Shown here: positions 1-6,982 of the stretch, piece after piece
Numbering within the stretch: position 1 is the first letter of the stretch
Layout of the letters: each line of letters starts with the position of its first letter
Assembly (NCBI GenBank): GCA_030141605.1
Contig: JAQGDQ010002472.1
Span: forward strand, 1 to 25,005
DNA length: 25,005 nt
Reading direction: 5' to 3'
DNA from: Tubiluchus corallicola
Lineage: Eukaryota; Priapulida; Priapulimorpha; Priapulimorphida; Tubiluchidae
Position numbers and translations under genes: made by a program
Notes under the pieces: model-generated
What the model was told of the DNA's origin: nothing
Databases searched by the model: none
What the model saw: the letters and a program-made list of their open reading frames with translations, nothing else

Positions 1-172
1 TTCCTGTAAATGCTTTCTGGGCTGCTGAAAAAACTCCTAAGTTGAAAGGCATAACTGTTATTATAGTTAAAAGAGAAGACATTCCAATGCCTATAGAAAT
101 TGGAACTCCTACTAATAAAAATATAAAAAATGATCCAAATAATATTATTCCTGCTACAACTGCTGTAGTCAC
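1..172 (-). CDS. dctM: TRAP transporter large permease DctM family, N-terminal part (runs off the left edge)
   Basis: Only the first 57 codons are inside the window. The reading frame starts at a GTG (172-170), two bases after the dctQ stop. An AGGAGG-type ribosome-binding site lies inside the end of dctQ. The translation opens with a hydrophobic helix containing GIILFGSFFIFLLVGVPISI, followed by a second hydrophobic stretch and an FSAAQKAF motif, which is how DctM/SiaM large membrane subunits begin. DctM is the 12-helix, sodium-driven channel subunit that works with the small subunit DctQ and the periplasmic binding protein DctP. Gene order dctP-dctQ-dctM is the usual TRAP operon order. What is seen is the N-terminus and context; transport by the full subunit is family knowledge. 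Confidence 0.88.
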   Translation of the reverse strand, partial: MTTAVVAGIILFGSFFIFLLVGVPISIGIGMSSLLTIITVMPFNLGVFSAAQKAFTG

Positions 173-174
173 CT

Positions 175-666
175 CTATACCTCCTCAGCTTCAATATCAT
201 CTTTTTTTATTGCTCTTTTATAAATATGTGCTACTTTTATCAATATAATTAGCATACCAGTAATAGGAAGTATAGAGTATACAGCACCCATTGGAAGTCT
301 TAGAATGGGGGTTTTTTGAGATAATGTACCAATAGTTACTGATAAACCACCTTTTAGTAGAACAATAGCTGCAAAACTTATAACTACGATATCAATAAAT
401 AATACTATAAGGCTTTTAGTTTTTCCCTTTGCCTTTTCTTTTATCAGTATAAGAGCCATATGGTCATCTTTCATAAAGCCATATATTGCTCCTAACATAG
501 TTGCCCAGATAAGTGTATATCTAAGTAGTTCTTCTGTAAATGTACTTGGGTTATTTAGTATAAATCTTGTAAAAACTTGCCAAACGACTCCTATTACTAA
601 AATTCCCATTACAGCAGTTATTAAAGTTAATATAAATTTCTCAAAAATATATTCTATTTTTTTCAT
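175..666 (-). CDS. dctQ: TRAP transporter small permease, DctQ family
   Basis: The 163-residue protein has four hydrophobic segments (roughly residues 12-35, 45-65, 85-107 and 125-147), the topology of the small TRAP subunit. The WQVFTRFILNNPSTFTEELLRY block after helix 1 is typical of DctQ: a polar turn with conserved Arg and a Glu-Glu pair before helix 2. DctQ forms an inner-membrane complex with DctM and docks the substrate-loaded DctP. The start is the ATG at 666, beginning MKKIEYIF. It lies 164 bases downstream of the dctP stop, a long gap for a TRAP operon in which I see no clear promoter or terminator. It almost touches dctM, so those two are probably translated together. The substrate is inferred from the neighbouring uxaC to be a hexuronate. 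Confidence 0.9.
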   Translation of the reverse strand: MKKIEYIFEKFILTLITAVMGILVIGVVWQVFTRFILNNPSTFTEELLRYTLIWATMLGAIYGFMKDDHMALILIKEKAKGKTKSLIVLFIDIVVISFAAIVLLKGGLSVTIGTLSQKTPILRLPMGAVYSILPITGMLIILIKVAHIYKRAIKKDDIEAEEV

Positions 667-830
667 TTTATTATCCTTTCTTAGGGTTTATATATAATAT
701 ATATAATTAATAAGAGATTTTAAATAAATAGAAATTTTACTAAAAATATACAAATCATTAAAATTTAAATATATTTTTACACACAATGAAATATATCATA
801 ATAATTATCTTAATATGGCGAAATAAAGTT

Positions 831-1826
831 TTAATACGTTGTATTAGATATTTGATCTAATATTTCTTTTACCTCAGAATCTTCCTTTGCTCTATCAATC
901 ATAGGTTTTACTGCTTCTCTAAAAGGTTTTTTATCAGGAGAGTGAAATGTTACTCCCATTGACATTGCTTCTTCTTCTGCTTTTTTTAATGCTTCTGCCC
1001 AAATTTCTTTATGATACTTTGTTGCACTTTTTGCTGACTTTCTCAAAGCTTCTTTTTGTTCATTATCTAATGTTTCCCATGTTTTTTTAGAAATGATAAA
1101 AATGTCAGGCATCATGATGTGTTCATCTTTTGAGTATACTTTAGCCACTTCTCCATGTTTTCCTATAGTAAGAGCTGTGGGATTGTTTTCTGCTCCAACT
1201 ATAACCCCTTGTTGTAAAGCTGTATATATATCTCCATAAGGCATTGGAGTTGGATTTCCACCTAATAGTTTCATCATCTCAATAGAAGATTGACTTTCCA
1301 TTACCCTAATTTTTAATCCCTTTAAATCTTCAGGAGTGTCGATTCTATTATTTTTTGTATAAAAACTTCTTGAACCTCCATCAAAGTAACCTATACCTAT
1401 AAATCCATCTTTTTCTGTTATTTTATACAAATTATCAGCTATTTCTCCATCCATAACAGCATAGAAATGTTTTAAATTATCAAATATAAAAGGTAACGAA
1501 AAAGCAGAATAGCTCTTATTAATGTTTTCAATAATATTTGATGCAGCTTTTGTCATATCAATAGAGCCATTTTGAACTTGTTCTACAACAGCTTTATCTG
1601 AGCCTAAAATCCCATTAGGAAATACTTGAATCTTCAAACTTCCTTCAGTGTTTTTTTCTACTTCTTCTTTAAATTTTAAAAATGCTTGGTGTAGCGGATG
1701 GTCTTCAGATAAATTATGAGCTAATTTTAGTGTTTTTGCTCCACTAGCATCTACATTATTTTTACCACATGTAATTAATAATAATAAAGTTATTCCTAAT
1801 AAGATCCTTTTCATTACTTTTTTCAT
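831..1826 (-). CDS. dctP: TRAP transporter substrate-binding protein, DctP family
   Basis: The 331-residue protein is of normal length for the periplasmic binding component of TRAP transporters. The N-terminus is positively charged, then a hydrophobic stretch ends in LLITC with Cys20, so this is probably a lipoprotein, although Thr before the Cys is not a standard lipobox residue. Family features include the LKIRVMESQSS block with Arg174, which corresponds to the conserved carboxylate-binding Arg, and a GAENNP block near residues 211-216 carrying the conserved Asn. These imply an organic acid ligand. The start ATG at 1826 has AAGGAGG nearby. It is the first gene of dctPQM, driven by a near-consensus promoter and divergent from a GntR/FCD regulator. 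With uxaC next door, glucuronate or galacturonate is the most economical substrate guess. Confidence 0.9.
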   Translation of the reverse strand: MKKVMKRILLGITLLLLITCGKNNVDASGAKTLKLAHNLSEDHPLHQAFLKFKEEVEKNTEGSLKIQVFPNGILGSDKAVVEQVQNGSIDMTKAASNIIENINKSYSAFSLPFIFDNLKHFYAVMDGEIADNLYKITEKDGFIGIGYFDGGSRSFYTKNNRIDTPEDLKGLKIRVMESQSSIEMMKLLGGNPTPMPYGDIYTALQQGVIVGAENNPTALTIGKHGEVAKVYSKDEHIMMPDIFIISKKTWETLDNEQKEALRKSAKSATKYHKEIWAEALKKAEEEAMSMGVTFHSPDKKPFREAVKPMIDRAKEDSEVKEILDQISNTTY

Positions 1827-1893
1827 TATTTCCTCCTTAAAATTTAAAAATATCTGTTAACTTAAGCGATAAAAAAACTTAGTATACAGACTT

Positions 1894-1935
1894 TAGTTAA
1901 ATATATTTAAAGTATATTCAAGGTATATTTAACTA
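1894..1935. repeat. 12-bp perfect inverted repeat just downstream of the dctP promoter, candidate operator
   Basis: TAGTTAAATATA (1894-1905) and TATATTTAACTA (1924-1935) are perfect inverted copies separated by 18 bases. The repeat covers the predicted transcription start and early leader of dctPQM. A site here would suit a repressor such as the divergently encoded GntR protein. In RNA it could equally form a weak, AU-rich stem. AT-rich sequence makes chance repeats common, so operator function is inference. Confidence 0.5.
1909..1934 (-). promoter_or_regulatory. Element shared with the uxaC leader (copy 1)
   Basis: On the plus strand this reads aaagtatatt, ca, agg, tatatttaa, ct. The segment at 4191-4215 in front of uxaC has the same three blocks in the same order and orientation relative to its gene, with the ca missing and one extra a. 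Both copies lie in the 5' region of a minus-strand gene presumed to serve uronate use. A common operator for the GntR-family regulator is the simplest reading. Confidence 0.45.
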
Positions 1936-1943
1936 TATTTTAA

Positions 1944-1972
1944 AGTATAGAACTTGCTAAGTAATTTGTCAA
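1944..1972 (-). promoter_or_regulatory. Sigma-70-type promoter of dctPQM
   Basis: On the minus strand TTGACA (1972-1967) is followed after exactly 17 bases by TATACT (1949-1944), which is consensus apart from one base of the -10 box. Transcription would begin near 1937, about 110 bases before the dctP start codon. The region just downstream holds an inverted repeat and the element also found before uxaC, so repression just past the start site is plausible. Confidence 0.8.
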
Positions 1973-1981
1973 GGAAAAAAC

Positions 1982-2010
1982 TTTACTTTTTTGTAATATA
2001 AATATATAAT
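1982..2010 (+). promoter_or_regulatory. Candidate promoter of the GntR regulator gene
   Basis: TTTACT (1982-1987) and TATAAT (2005-2010) are separated by 17 bases. The -10 box is consensus; the -35 box is weaker. It lies about 40 bases before the TTG start of the regulator gene and back to back with the dctP promoter, as expected for a divergent regulator and target pair. Confidence 0.5.
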
Positions 2011-2048
2011 TTACTTTATTCTTTGAAAGTATAGGGGGGGAATTTTAT

Positions 2049-2690
2049 TTGAAAGTAGATAATTTAAAGCAACGTAGTTATAAAATAATTAAAGATAAAA
2101 TTATTTCAGGAGAATTTTCACCTGGAGAATATTTAGAAGAAAAATTTTTATGTGAAATTACTAATACAAGTAAAACTCCTGTGAGAGAATCACTAAGTAA
2201 ATTAGAACAGGAAAGGTGGATTAATGTTGTGCCTAGAAAGGGTATACTAGTTTCTGATTTGACATTAAAGTATATAAAGGATTTATTTCAATTTAGACAA
2301 ACTTTTGAACCTAAAATCCTTGAAATATCTTTTAATAAGATACAAAAAAATGAACTTCTTAAATTTAAGAAAAAATTTAATGAATTAAATTATAAAGATA
2401 ATAAAAAGAAATTGGAGAAACTAGATAGCAAATTTCATTTATATATACTACATTCTTCTAAAAATGATATTCTAATTAATGTTTTATCTTTAGTTTATGA
2501 ACATATTGAAAGATTTAGAAATATAAATATTGGATCGCATGAAAGAGGTGAAGAAGCAAAAAAAGAGCATATATCAATTATTGATGCAATTTTAGATTAT
2601 AATGTATCTATATCAATAGAACTATTAAATGATCATATAAAAAAATCTCATTTAACCCTTTTTCAAAATTTAAATACTTTAGATTTATAA
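2049..2690 (+). CDS. GntR-family transcriptional regulator, FCD (FadR-like) subgroup
   Basis: The 213-residue protein has an N-terminal winged helix-turn-helix of GntR type (residues about 5-70, with LKQRSYKIIKDKIISGEFSPG and the recognition segment TNTSKTPVRESLSKLE). A C-terminal all-helical FCD ligand domain follows. Candidate metal/ligand residues of the FCD pocket are Asp126, His130, His174 and His196. The start is a TTG at 2049, chosen because an AGGGGGGG Shine-Dalgarno tract ends 8 bases before it. Members of this subgroup often control sugar-acid catabolism and respond to a pathway intermediate. Its position between the divergent dctPQM and the convergent uxaC suggests it controls both. 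The effector cannot be read from the sequence. Confidence 0.88.
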   Translation: MKVDNLKQRSYKIIKDKIISGEFSPGEYLEEKFLCEITNTSKTPVRESLSKLEQERWINVVPRKGILVSDLTLKYIKDLFQFRQTFEPKILEISFNKIQKNELLKFKKKFNELNYKDNKKKLEKLDSKFHLYILHSSKNDILINVLSLVYEHIERFRNINIGSHERGEEAKKEHISIIDAILDYNVSISIELLNDHIKKSHLTLFQNLNTLDL

Positions 2691-2699
2691 TATAATAAA

Positions 2700-2729
2700 T
2701 ACTAGAGAAGAAAATTTTCTTCTCTAGTA
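2700..2729. terminator. Bidirectional terminator between the GntR gene and uxaC
   Basis: A perfect palindrome with 15-base arms meeting at an AAAATTTT centre lies in the 43-base gap between two convergent genes. The transcript of either strand can form the same long hairpin, and short U-containing stretches follow on both sides. The T-runs are not pure, so efficiency is uncertain, but the position is typical. Confidence 0.75.
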
Positions 2730-2733
2730 AAAT

Positions 2734-4134
2734 TTATCTTTTAATATAGTTATTTATGTTATTAAAGCAAATGTCTTCAATTATTTTTTTTAACATAATA
2801 TAATCATCAGGGTATTCTCCATTTTCAACCCATTTTCCAATTAAATTACATAAAATTCTTCTGAAATATTCATGTCTAGTGTATGATAAAAAAGACCTTG
2901 AGTCAGTGAGCATACCTACAAATCTTGATAGTAAACCTAAATTTGCTAAAGTTTTCATTTGTTCAATCATGCCGTCTCTTTGATCATTAAACCACCAACC
3001 AGAACCAAACTGTATTTTTCCAGCTTGTCCGTTTCCTTGAAAATTTCCAATCATTGCCCCTAACATATAATTATCTTTTGGATTTAAAGTGTATAATATT
3101 GTCTTAGGAAGTTTATCTGTTTCATCCATTTTATCTAAAATCTTTGATAGTTCTTTTGAGTAGCTAAAGTCTCCTATAGAATCAAAACCTGCATCTGTTC
3201 CTATTTTATCAAACATTCTTTTAGAATTATTTCTGATTGCTCCTATATGAATTTGCATAGCCCATTTTTTTCTTGAGTACTCTTTTCCTAAAAAAATAAA
3301 TATTGCTGAAAAATATTTTTCAACTTCATCACTAGAAAGTTCTTTATTTTCAAGTCTTTTTCTAAAAATATTTTCTAGATCTTCACTATTGTGTTTTTTA
3401 AAATAGAAAGTTTCTACAGAATGGTCAGATAATCTACACCCTACCTCATCAAAAAAATCAATTCTTTTTTTGATTGCTTCTAGCAGTTGTTTATAGGATA
3501 GTATCTCTATATTAGAAATATTGCTTAATTTTTTTATATAATTGCAAAATTCTTTATTTTTAATATCTATTATTTTATCAGGTCTAAAAGTGGGTAAAAC
3601 TTCTACTTGAAAATTTTTATCATTTTTTATTTGAATATGATATTTTAAAGAATCAATAGGATCATCAGTTGTACAAAGGGCTTTTACATTAGATCTCTTG
3701 ATTAACTCTCTTGCAGAATAATTATCATTTTGTAATAATGTGTTACACTTTTCCCAGATCATTTCAGAAGTTTTAGATGATAATGTTTCATTTATTCCAA
3801 AATATGTTTTTAGCTCTAAATGTGTCCAGTGATAAAGTGGATTTCCTATAGTATATGGAACTGTCTCTGCCCATTTTATAAACTTTTCTTTATCACTTTT
3901 ATTTCCAGTGATGTAATCTTCAGTAATACCATTACTTCTCATGCCTCTCCATTTATAATGATCTCCATTAAGCCATATTTCAGTTATGTTTTTGTAAGAT
4001 TTATTTTTAGCTATATCACCTGAAGATAAATGACAGTGATAATCAAAAATAGGCATATTTTTGGCGTATTCATGATATAGTTTTTTAGCTGTTTTTGTTT
4101 CTAATAAAAAATCTTTACACATAAATTTTTTCAT
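2734..4134 (-). CDS. uxaC: Glucuronate isomerase (uronate isomerase)
   Basis: The 466-residue protein matches UxaC along its length and is of normal size. It carries MPIFDYHCHLS near the N-terminus (His33 and His35, metal ligands of the amidohydrolase-type barrel), the WLNGDHYKWRGMRSNGI block, and a C-terminal GMLTDSRSFLSYTRHEYFRRILC block. It interconverts D-glucuronate with D-fructuronate and D-galacturonate with D-tagaturonate in the cytoplasm, the first step of hexuronate breakdown. The start ATG at 4134 is preceded by AAGGAGAAA at 7-base spacing. The later pathway genes (reductase, dehydratase, KDG kinase and aldolase) are not in the window and may lie beyond the left edge. The neighbouring TRAP transporter and GntR regulator fit a uronate-uptake module. 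Confidence 0.95.
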   Translation of the reverse strand: MKKFMCKDFLLETKTAKKLYHEYAKNMPIFDYHCHLSSGDIAKNKSYKNITEIWLNGDHYKWRGMRSNGITEDYITGNKSDKEKFIKWAETVPYTIGNPLYHWTHLELKTYFGINETLSSKTSEMIWEKCNTLLQNDNYSARELIKRSNVKALCTTDDPIDSLKYHIQIKNDKNFQVEVLPTFRPDKIIDIKNKEFCNYIKKLSNISNIEILSYKQLLEAIKKRIDFFDEVGCRLSDHSVETFYFKKHNSEDLENIFRKRLENKELSSDEVEKYFSAIFIFLGKEYSRKKWAMQIHIGAIRNNSKRMFDKIGTDAGFDSIGDFSYSKELSKILDKMDETDKLPKTILYTLNPKDNYMLGAMIGNFQGNGQAGKIQFGSGWWFNDQRDGMIEQMKTLANLGLLSRFVGMLTDSRSFLSYTRHEYFRRILCNLIGKWVENGEYPDDYIMLKKIIEDICFNNINNYIKR

Positions 4135-4190
4135 ATAGGGTTTCTCCTTAAAAAAAGCATTGATTAAATTCCATATCTTAAAAAAGTATA

Positions 4191-4215
4191 AAAGTATATT
4201 AGGATATATTTAATT
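4191..4215 (-). promoter_or_regulatory. Element shared with the dctP leader (copy 2), upstream of uxaC
   Basis: The plus strand reads aaagtatatt, agg, a, tatatttaa, tt, matching the dctP-leader element at 1909-1934 except for a 2-base deletion and a 1-base insertion. It starts about 57 bases before the uxaC ATG. The first 8 bases, aaagtata, are immediately preceded by an exact tandem copy (4183-4190). I could not pick a convincing -35/-10 pair for uxaC; AT-richness gives several weak candidates. Confidence 0.45.
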
Positions 4216-4270
4216 GATGTGTTTATCTATTTATTAAATATTCATATGGTATATATAATGTACAAGTTTT

Positions 4271-4281
4271 TGTATAATACA
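4271..4281. promoter_or_regulatory. TGTATAATACA palindrome, candidate GntR operator upstream of uxaC
   Basis: This 11-base sequence is a perfect odd palindrome (TGTAT, A, ATACA) about 140 bases upstream of the uxaC start. Regulators with FCD domains often bind short palindromes with GT and AC half-sites. A related but imperfect sequence, AGTATACA, is present in the dctP leader at 1881-1888. Binding is inference. Confidence 0.3.
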
Positions 4282-4317
4282 TTTTTTATATTGACTTAAA
4301 TGTTTTAGTGGTATAAA

Positions 4318-4333
4318 AAAAGCTATATCTTTT
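4318..4333 (-). terminator. Weak hairpin at the end of the oligopeptide-type ABC operon
   Basis: Right at the oppF-like stop, the minus-strand transcript can form a 5-base-pair AAAAG/CUUUU stem with a 6-base loop, and the U-run continues beyond the stem. The stem is short and has a single G-C pair, so termination may be inefficient and some read-through towards uxaC is possible. Confidence 0.35.
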
Positions 4334-5106
4334 CATAAAAAACCTTTCATAAGATCTTTAGTATAGTTAAATTTTGATTTATAAAAAACATTTTCAACAT
4401 TTCCAGTTTCAATAATAGACCCATTTTTTAAAACGGCAACTCTATCACATAAATAATATACTACATTTAAATCATGAGCTATAAATAGTATTGTTATATT
4501 TAGTTTTTCTTTTAAAGATTTTAAAATATTTAGTATTTGAGATTGAATAGATACGTCTAGCGCTGATACAGCTTCATCAGCAATTAAAATTTCAGGATCA
4601 CTCATTAAAGCTATAAGAATAGCTATTCTTTGTCTTTGACCTCCAGATAGTTCATGAGGATATTTATCTAATATCTCTTTACTAAACCCTGATAAATCAA
4701 TATACTCATAAATTTTTTCTATTCTTTCCAGTTTGTTTCCTAATTTGTGTGCTTTTAATGGTTCCTCTAAAAGCCATTGTACTCTCTTTTTAGGATTAAG
4801 AGAGCTGTAAGGGTCCTGAAAGATCATTTGTATATTTTTTTTATAAGCTTTAAGACCTTTAGAGTCTAAATTTTCAATGTTTTTTCCTTTATATAAGATT
4901 TCTCCAGAAGTTGGTTTTTGTAAAGTTAAAATCAGTTCGCTAATTGTTGATTTACCGGAACCGCTTTCTCCAATAATCCCAAATATTTCACCTTTCTTTA
5001 TGTGAAATGAAACATTGTTAACGGCCTTAAGTTCTTTAGATTTTCCTAACAACTTCTCTTTTGGTTTTTTATAGATTTTAACAAGATTGCTAACTTGAAG
5101 TATCAT
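4333..5106 (-). CDS. ABC transporter ATP-binding protein, OppF/DppF/NikE type
   Basis: The 257-residue protein is a complete ABC ATPase: Walker A GESGSGKS (46-53), Q-loop Gln97, signature LSGGQRQR (153-160), Walker B ILIADE (173-178) and H-loop His211. It pairs with the other ATPase of this operon on the inner face of the membrane to power uptake of a peptide-like or metal-complex substrate. It is shorter than classical OppF or DppF (about 320-330 residues) and lacks the C-terminal oligopeptide/dipeptide extension, resembling NikE-sized subunits. It starts 7 bases after the upstream ATPase gene with an AGGAGG site right before the ATG, so it is co-translated as the last gene of the operon. 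Confidence 0.92.
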   Translation of the reverse strand: MILQVSNLVKIYKKPKEKLLGKSKELKAVNNVSFHIKKGEIFGIIGESGSGKSTISELILTLQKPTSGEILYKGKNIENLDSKGLKAYKKNIQMIFQDPYSSLNPKKRVQWLLEEPLKAHKLGNKLERIEKIYEYIDLSGFSKEILDKYPHELSGGQRQRIAILIALMSDPEILIADEAVSALDVSIQSQILNILKSLKEKLNITILFIAHDLNVVYYLCDRVAVLKNGSIIETGNVENVFYKSKFNYTKDLMKGFL

Positions 5107-5113
5107 ATACCTC

Positions 5114-6073
5114 CTAATTATTTGTTTCGTAAATAAAGCATCTTAAAAAATGGTTTTTTGAATTTTTTTTTAGTTCAGGCACTGATTTTGAACACCTATC
5201 TTCATCTTTTTCTCTACACCTATTTAAAAAGGGACAAAATTCACCTTTGTCTTTTGGATTTATAACCCTTCCAGAAATAGTAGATAGCTTTTTACCTTTG
5301 TTTTCTGGCATAGGAACAGATTTTAAAAGAGCCTTAGTATAAGGGTGCTTTGCTTTATATAGTTTAGAGCTTTCTAGCTTTTCTAAAATATAACCAGCAT
5401 ATAATATGATGACATTGTCTGAAATCTTTTTTATTAAATGAAGGTCGTGAGATATAAATATTATACTACTTTTATACTGATCATTTATTTTTTTTATAAA
5501 GCTTATTATTTGACTTTCTGTTTTAGAATCTAAAGCAGTGGTTGGCTCATCAGCTATAATTATATCTGGATTACAAGCAAGAGCCATTGCAATAACAACT
5601 CTTTGCCTTTGGCCTCCAGAAAGTTCATGAGGATATTTATTATAAGTATACTCTGCTTCAGGAAGTTCTACCTCTTCTATTAGTTTCAAAGTTTTTTCTT
5701 TTCTATTTTTTTTTGACATCTTTGAATAATGTATAAAAAAAACTTCTTCAATTTGTTTTCCTATTTTTATAGTTGGATTTAGTGCTGATAAAGGTTCTTG
5801 GTATATTTTTGCTATTTTTTTTGTTCTTATTTGACCTAAAAAATTTTCACTTTCTTCTACAAGATTTTTGTTTTCAAATAGTATCTTTCCTTGAATATTT
5901 GCAGTTTTAGGAAGTAGTTTAATAATTGAGCTACAAAGTACACTCTTTCCACATCCAGATTCTCCAATTATTCCAAGAATTTCCTGCTCTTTTAAACTAA
6001 AGTTAACATTACTTATTATTTCCTTTTTTCCAAATGAAACTTTTAAGTTTTCTACTTCTAGAATATTTTTCAT
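5114..6073 (-). CDS. ABC transporter ATP-binding protein, OppD/DppD type
   Basis: The 319-residue protein has Walker A GESGCGKS (37-44), Q-loop Gln92, signature LSGGQRQR (151-158), Walker B IIIADEP (171-177) and His209. Unlike its partner it retains the C-terminal oligopeptide/dipeptide extension, with four cysteines (C280, C286, C294, C312) in a CPFLNRC-type arrangement. In the OppD/DppD family this Cys-rich tail is characteristic and has been associated with an iron-sulfur cluster in some members. The protein forms the ATPase heterodimer of the importer with the following gene product. An 83-base gap separates it from the upstream permease; the site GAGGT precedes the ATG at 6073. Confidence 0.93.
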   Translation of the reverse strand: MKNILEVENLKVSFGKKEIISNVNFSLKEQEILGIIGESGCGKSVLCSSIIKLLPKTANIQGKILFENKNLVEESENFLGQIRTKKIAKIYQEPLSALNPTIKIGKQIEEVFFIHYSKMSKKNRKEKTLKLIEEVELPEAEYTYNKYPHELSGGQRQRVVIAMALACNPDIIIADEPTTALDSKTESQIISFIKKINDQYKSSIIFISHDLHLIKKISDNVIILYAGYILEKLESSKLYKAKHPYTKALLKSVPMPENKGKKLSTISGRVINPKDKGEFCPFLNRCREKDEDRCSKSVPELKKNSKNHFLRCFIYETNN

Positions 6074-6156
6074 ACTTTATTACCTCATGAATGTAATTGA
6101 AATTTTAGATAATATGTTTTTTATTATAAAATGATTATTTTTTGACCTAGATATAT

Positions 6157-6957
6157 TTAATATGGTTTTTTGTCATAAAAAATTCTTAAATAATCTCCTA
6201 ATAAATTAAATGCTAGAATAGTAAGAATTATTGGTATTCCAGCCCCTATTGCAAACCAAGGAGCCTTTTGGAAGTATATTTGAGCATCATTAAGCATACC
6301 GCCCCAGCTGGGATTAGGAGGCTGTACACCAAGCCCTAAATAACTTAAAGTTGCTTCTGACAATATTGCTCCTGAAAAACTTAAAGTTGCTGTAACTATT
6401 AAAGGTGACAATATATTTGGTAGTATATGGATAAAAAGTATTCTAAAATCTTTAACTCCAATAGTTTTAGCAAGTTTGATATACTCTAAATTCTTACATG
6501 CTAAAACCTCACCTCTAGTTATTCTAACAAAAGATGGAATTGAAAGAATTCCTACTGCAATTATAGTTTTTTCGATACCCTTACCGAAAACTGTTACAAA
6601 AACCAATGCAAAAAGTATTCCTGGAAAAGCCAAAAAAGCATCTGTTAGCCTCATAAAAAACTCATCTACTTTTCCTCCAAAATACCCAGAGATAAGACCT
6701 ATAATTACTCCAAAAGACATCCCTATAAAAACAGATAGTAGACCTATAAGTAATGTTAATTGACTTCCTTTCATAACTCTACTAAATATATCTCTTCCTA
6801 AATTATCTGTTCCAAACAAATGATCTGAACTTGGAGGAAGAAACTTTGATGTTATTTCTGTAGGAGAATAAGGAGTGTAAAAAAAACTTACTACTGCCAT
6901 TGTGGTAATAACTATTAAAACACTTAAACTAAAAATGATATTAGCATTTTTCTTCAT
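6157..6957 (-). CDS. ABC transporter permease, OppC/DppC/NikC type
   Basis: The 266-residue inner-membrane protein has about six hydrophobic helices. It shows the hallmark N-terminal HLFGTDNLGRDIFSRVMKGS block of DppC/NikC permeases and the cytoplasmic EAA loop (EYIKLAKTIGVKDFRILFIHILPN) that contacts the ATPases. The SEATLSYLGLGVQPPNPSWG block before the last helices is also family-typical. It pairs with the OppB-type permease encoded just upstream to form the translocation channel. It begins 25 bases after that gene, with GAGGT upstream of the ATG. The substrate cannot be read from the permease alone. Confidence 0.93.
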   Translation of the reverse strand: MKKNANIIFSLSVLIVITTMAVVSFFYTPYSPTEITSKFLPPSSDHLFGTDNLGRDIFSRVMKGSQLTLLIGLLSVFIGMSFGVIIGLISGYFGGKVDEFFMRLTDAFLAFPGILFALVFVTVFGKGIEKTIIAVGILSIPSFVRITRGEVLACKNLEYIKLAKTIGVKDFRILFIHILPNILSPLIVTATLSFSGAILSEATLSYLGLGVQPPNPSWGGMLNDAQIYFQKAPWFAIGAGIPIILTILAFNLLGDYLRIFYDKKPY

Positions 6958-6982
6958 TAGATATTATACCTCTATTTAAAAT

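Noticed and set aside
42-248. Plus-strand open frame of 68 codons
   Set aside because: It lies antisense to the dctM start and dctQ end, has no ribosome-binding site, and its amino-acid pattern is what a reversed membrane-protein gene gives.
667-830. Possible riboswitch or small RNA in the dctP-dctQ gap
   Set aside because: The 164 bases are almost pure A/T with no stable stem or known aptamer pattern visible.
4291-4317. Plus-strand promoter-like TTGACT and TATAAA
   Set aside because: The spacing is short and no plus-strand gene lies downstream; it would read antisense into the ABC ATPase genes. AT-rich DNA produces such matches by chance.
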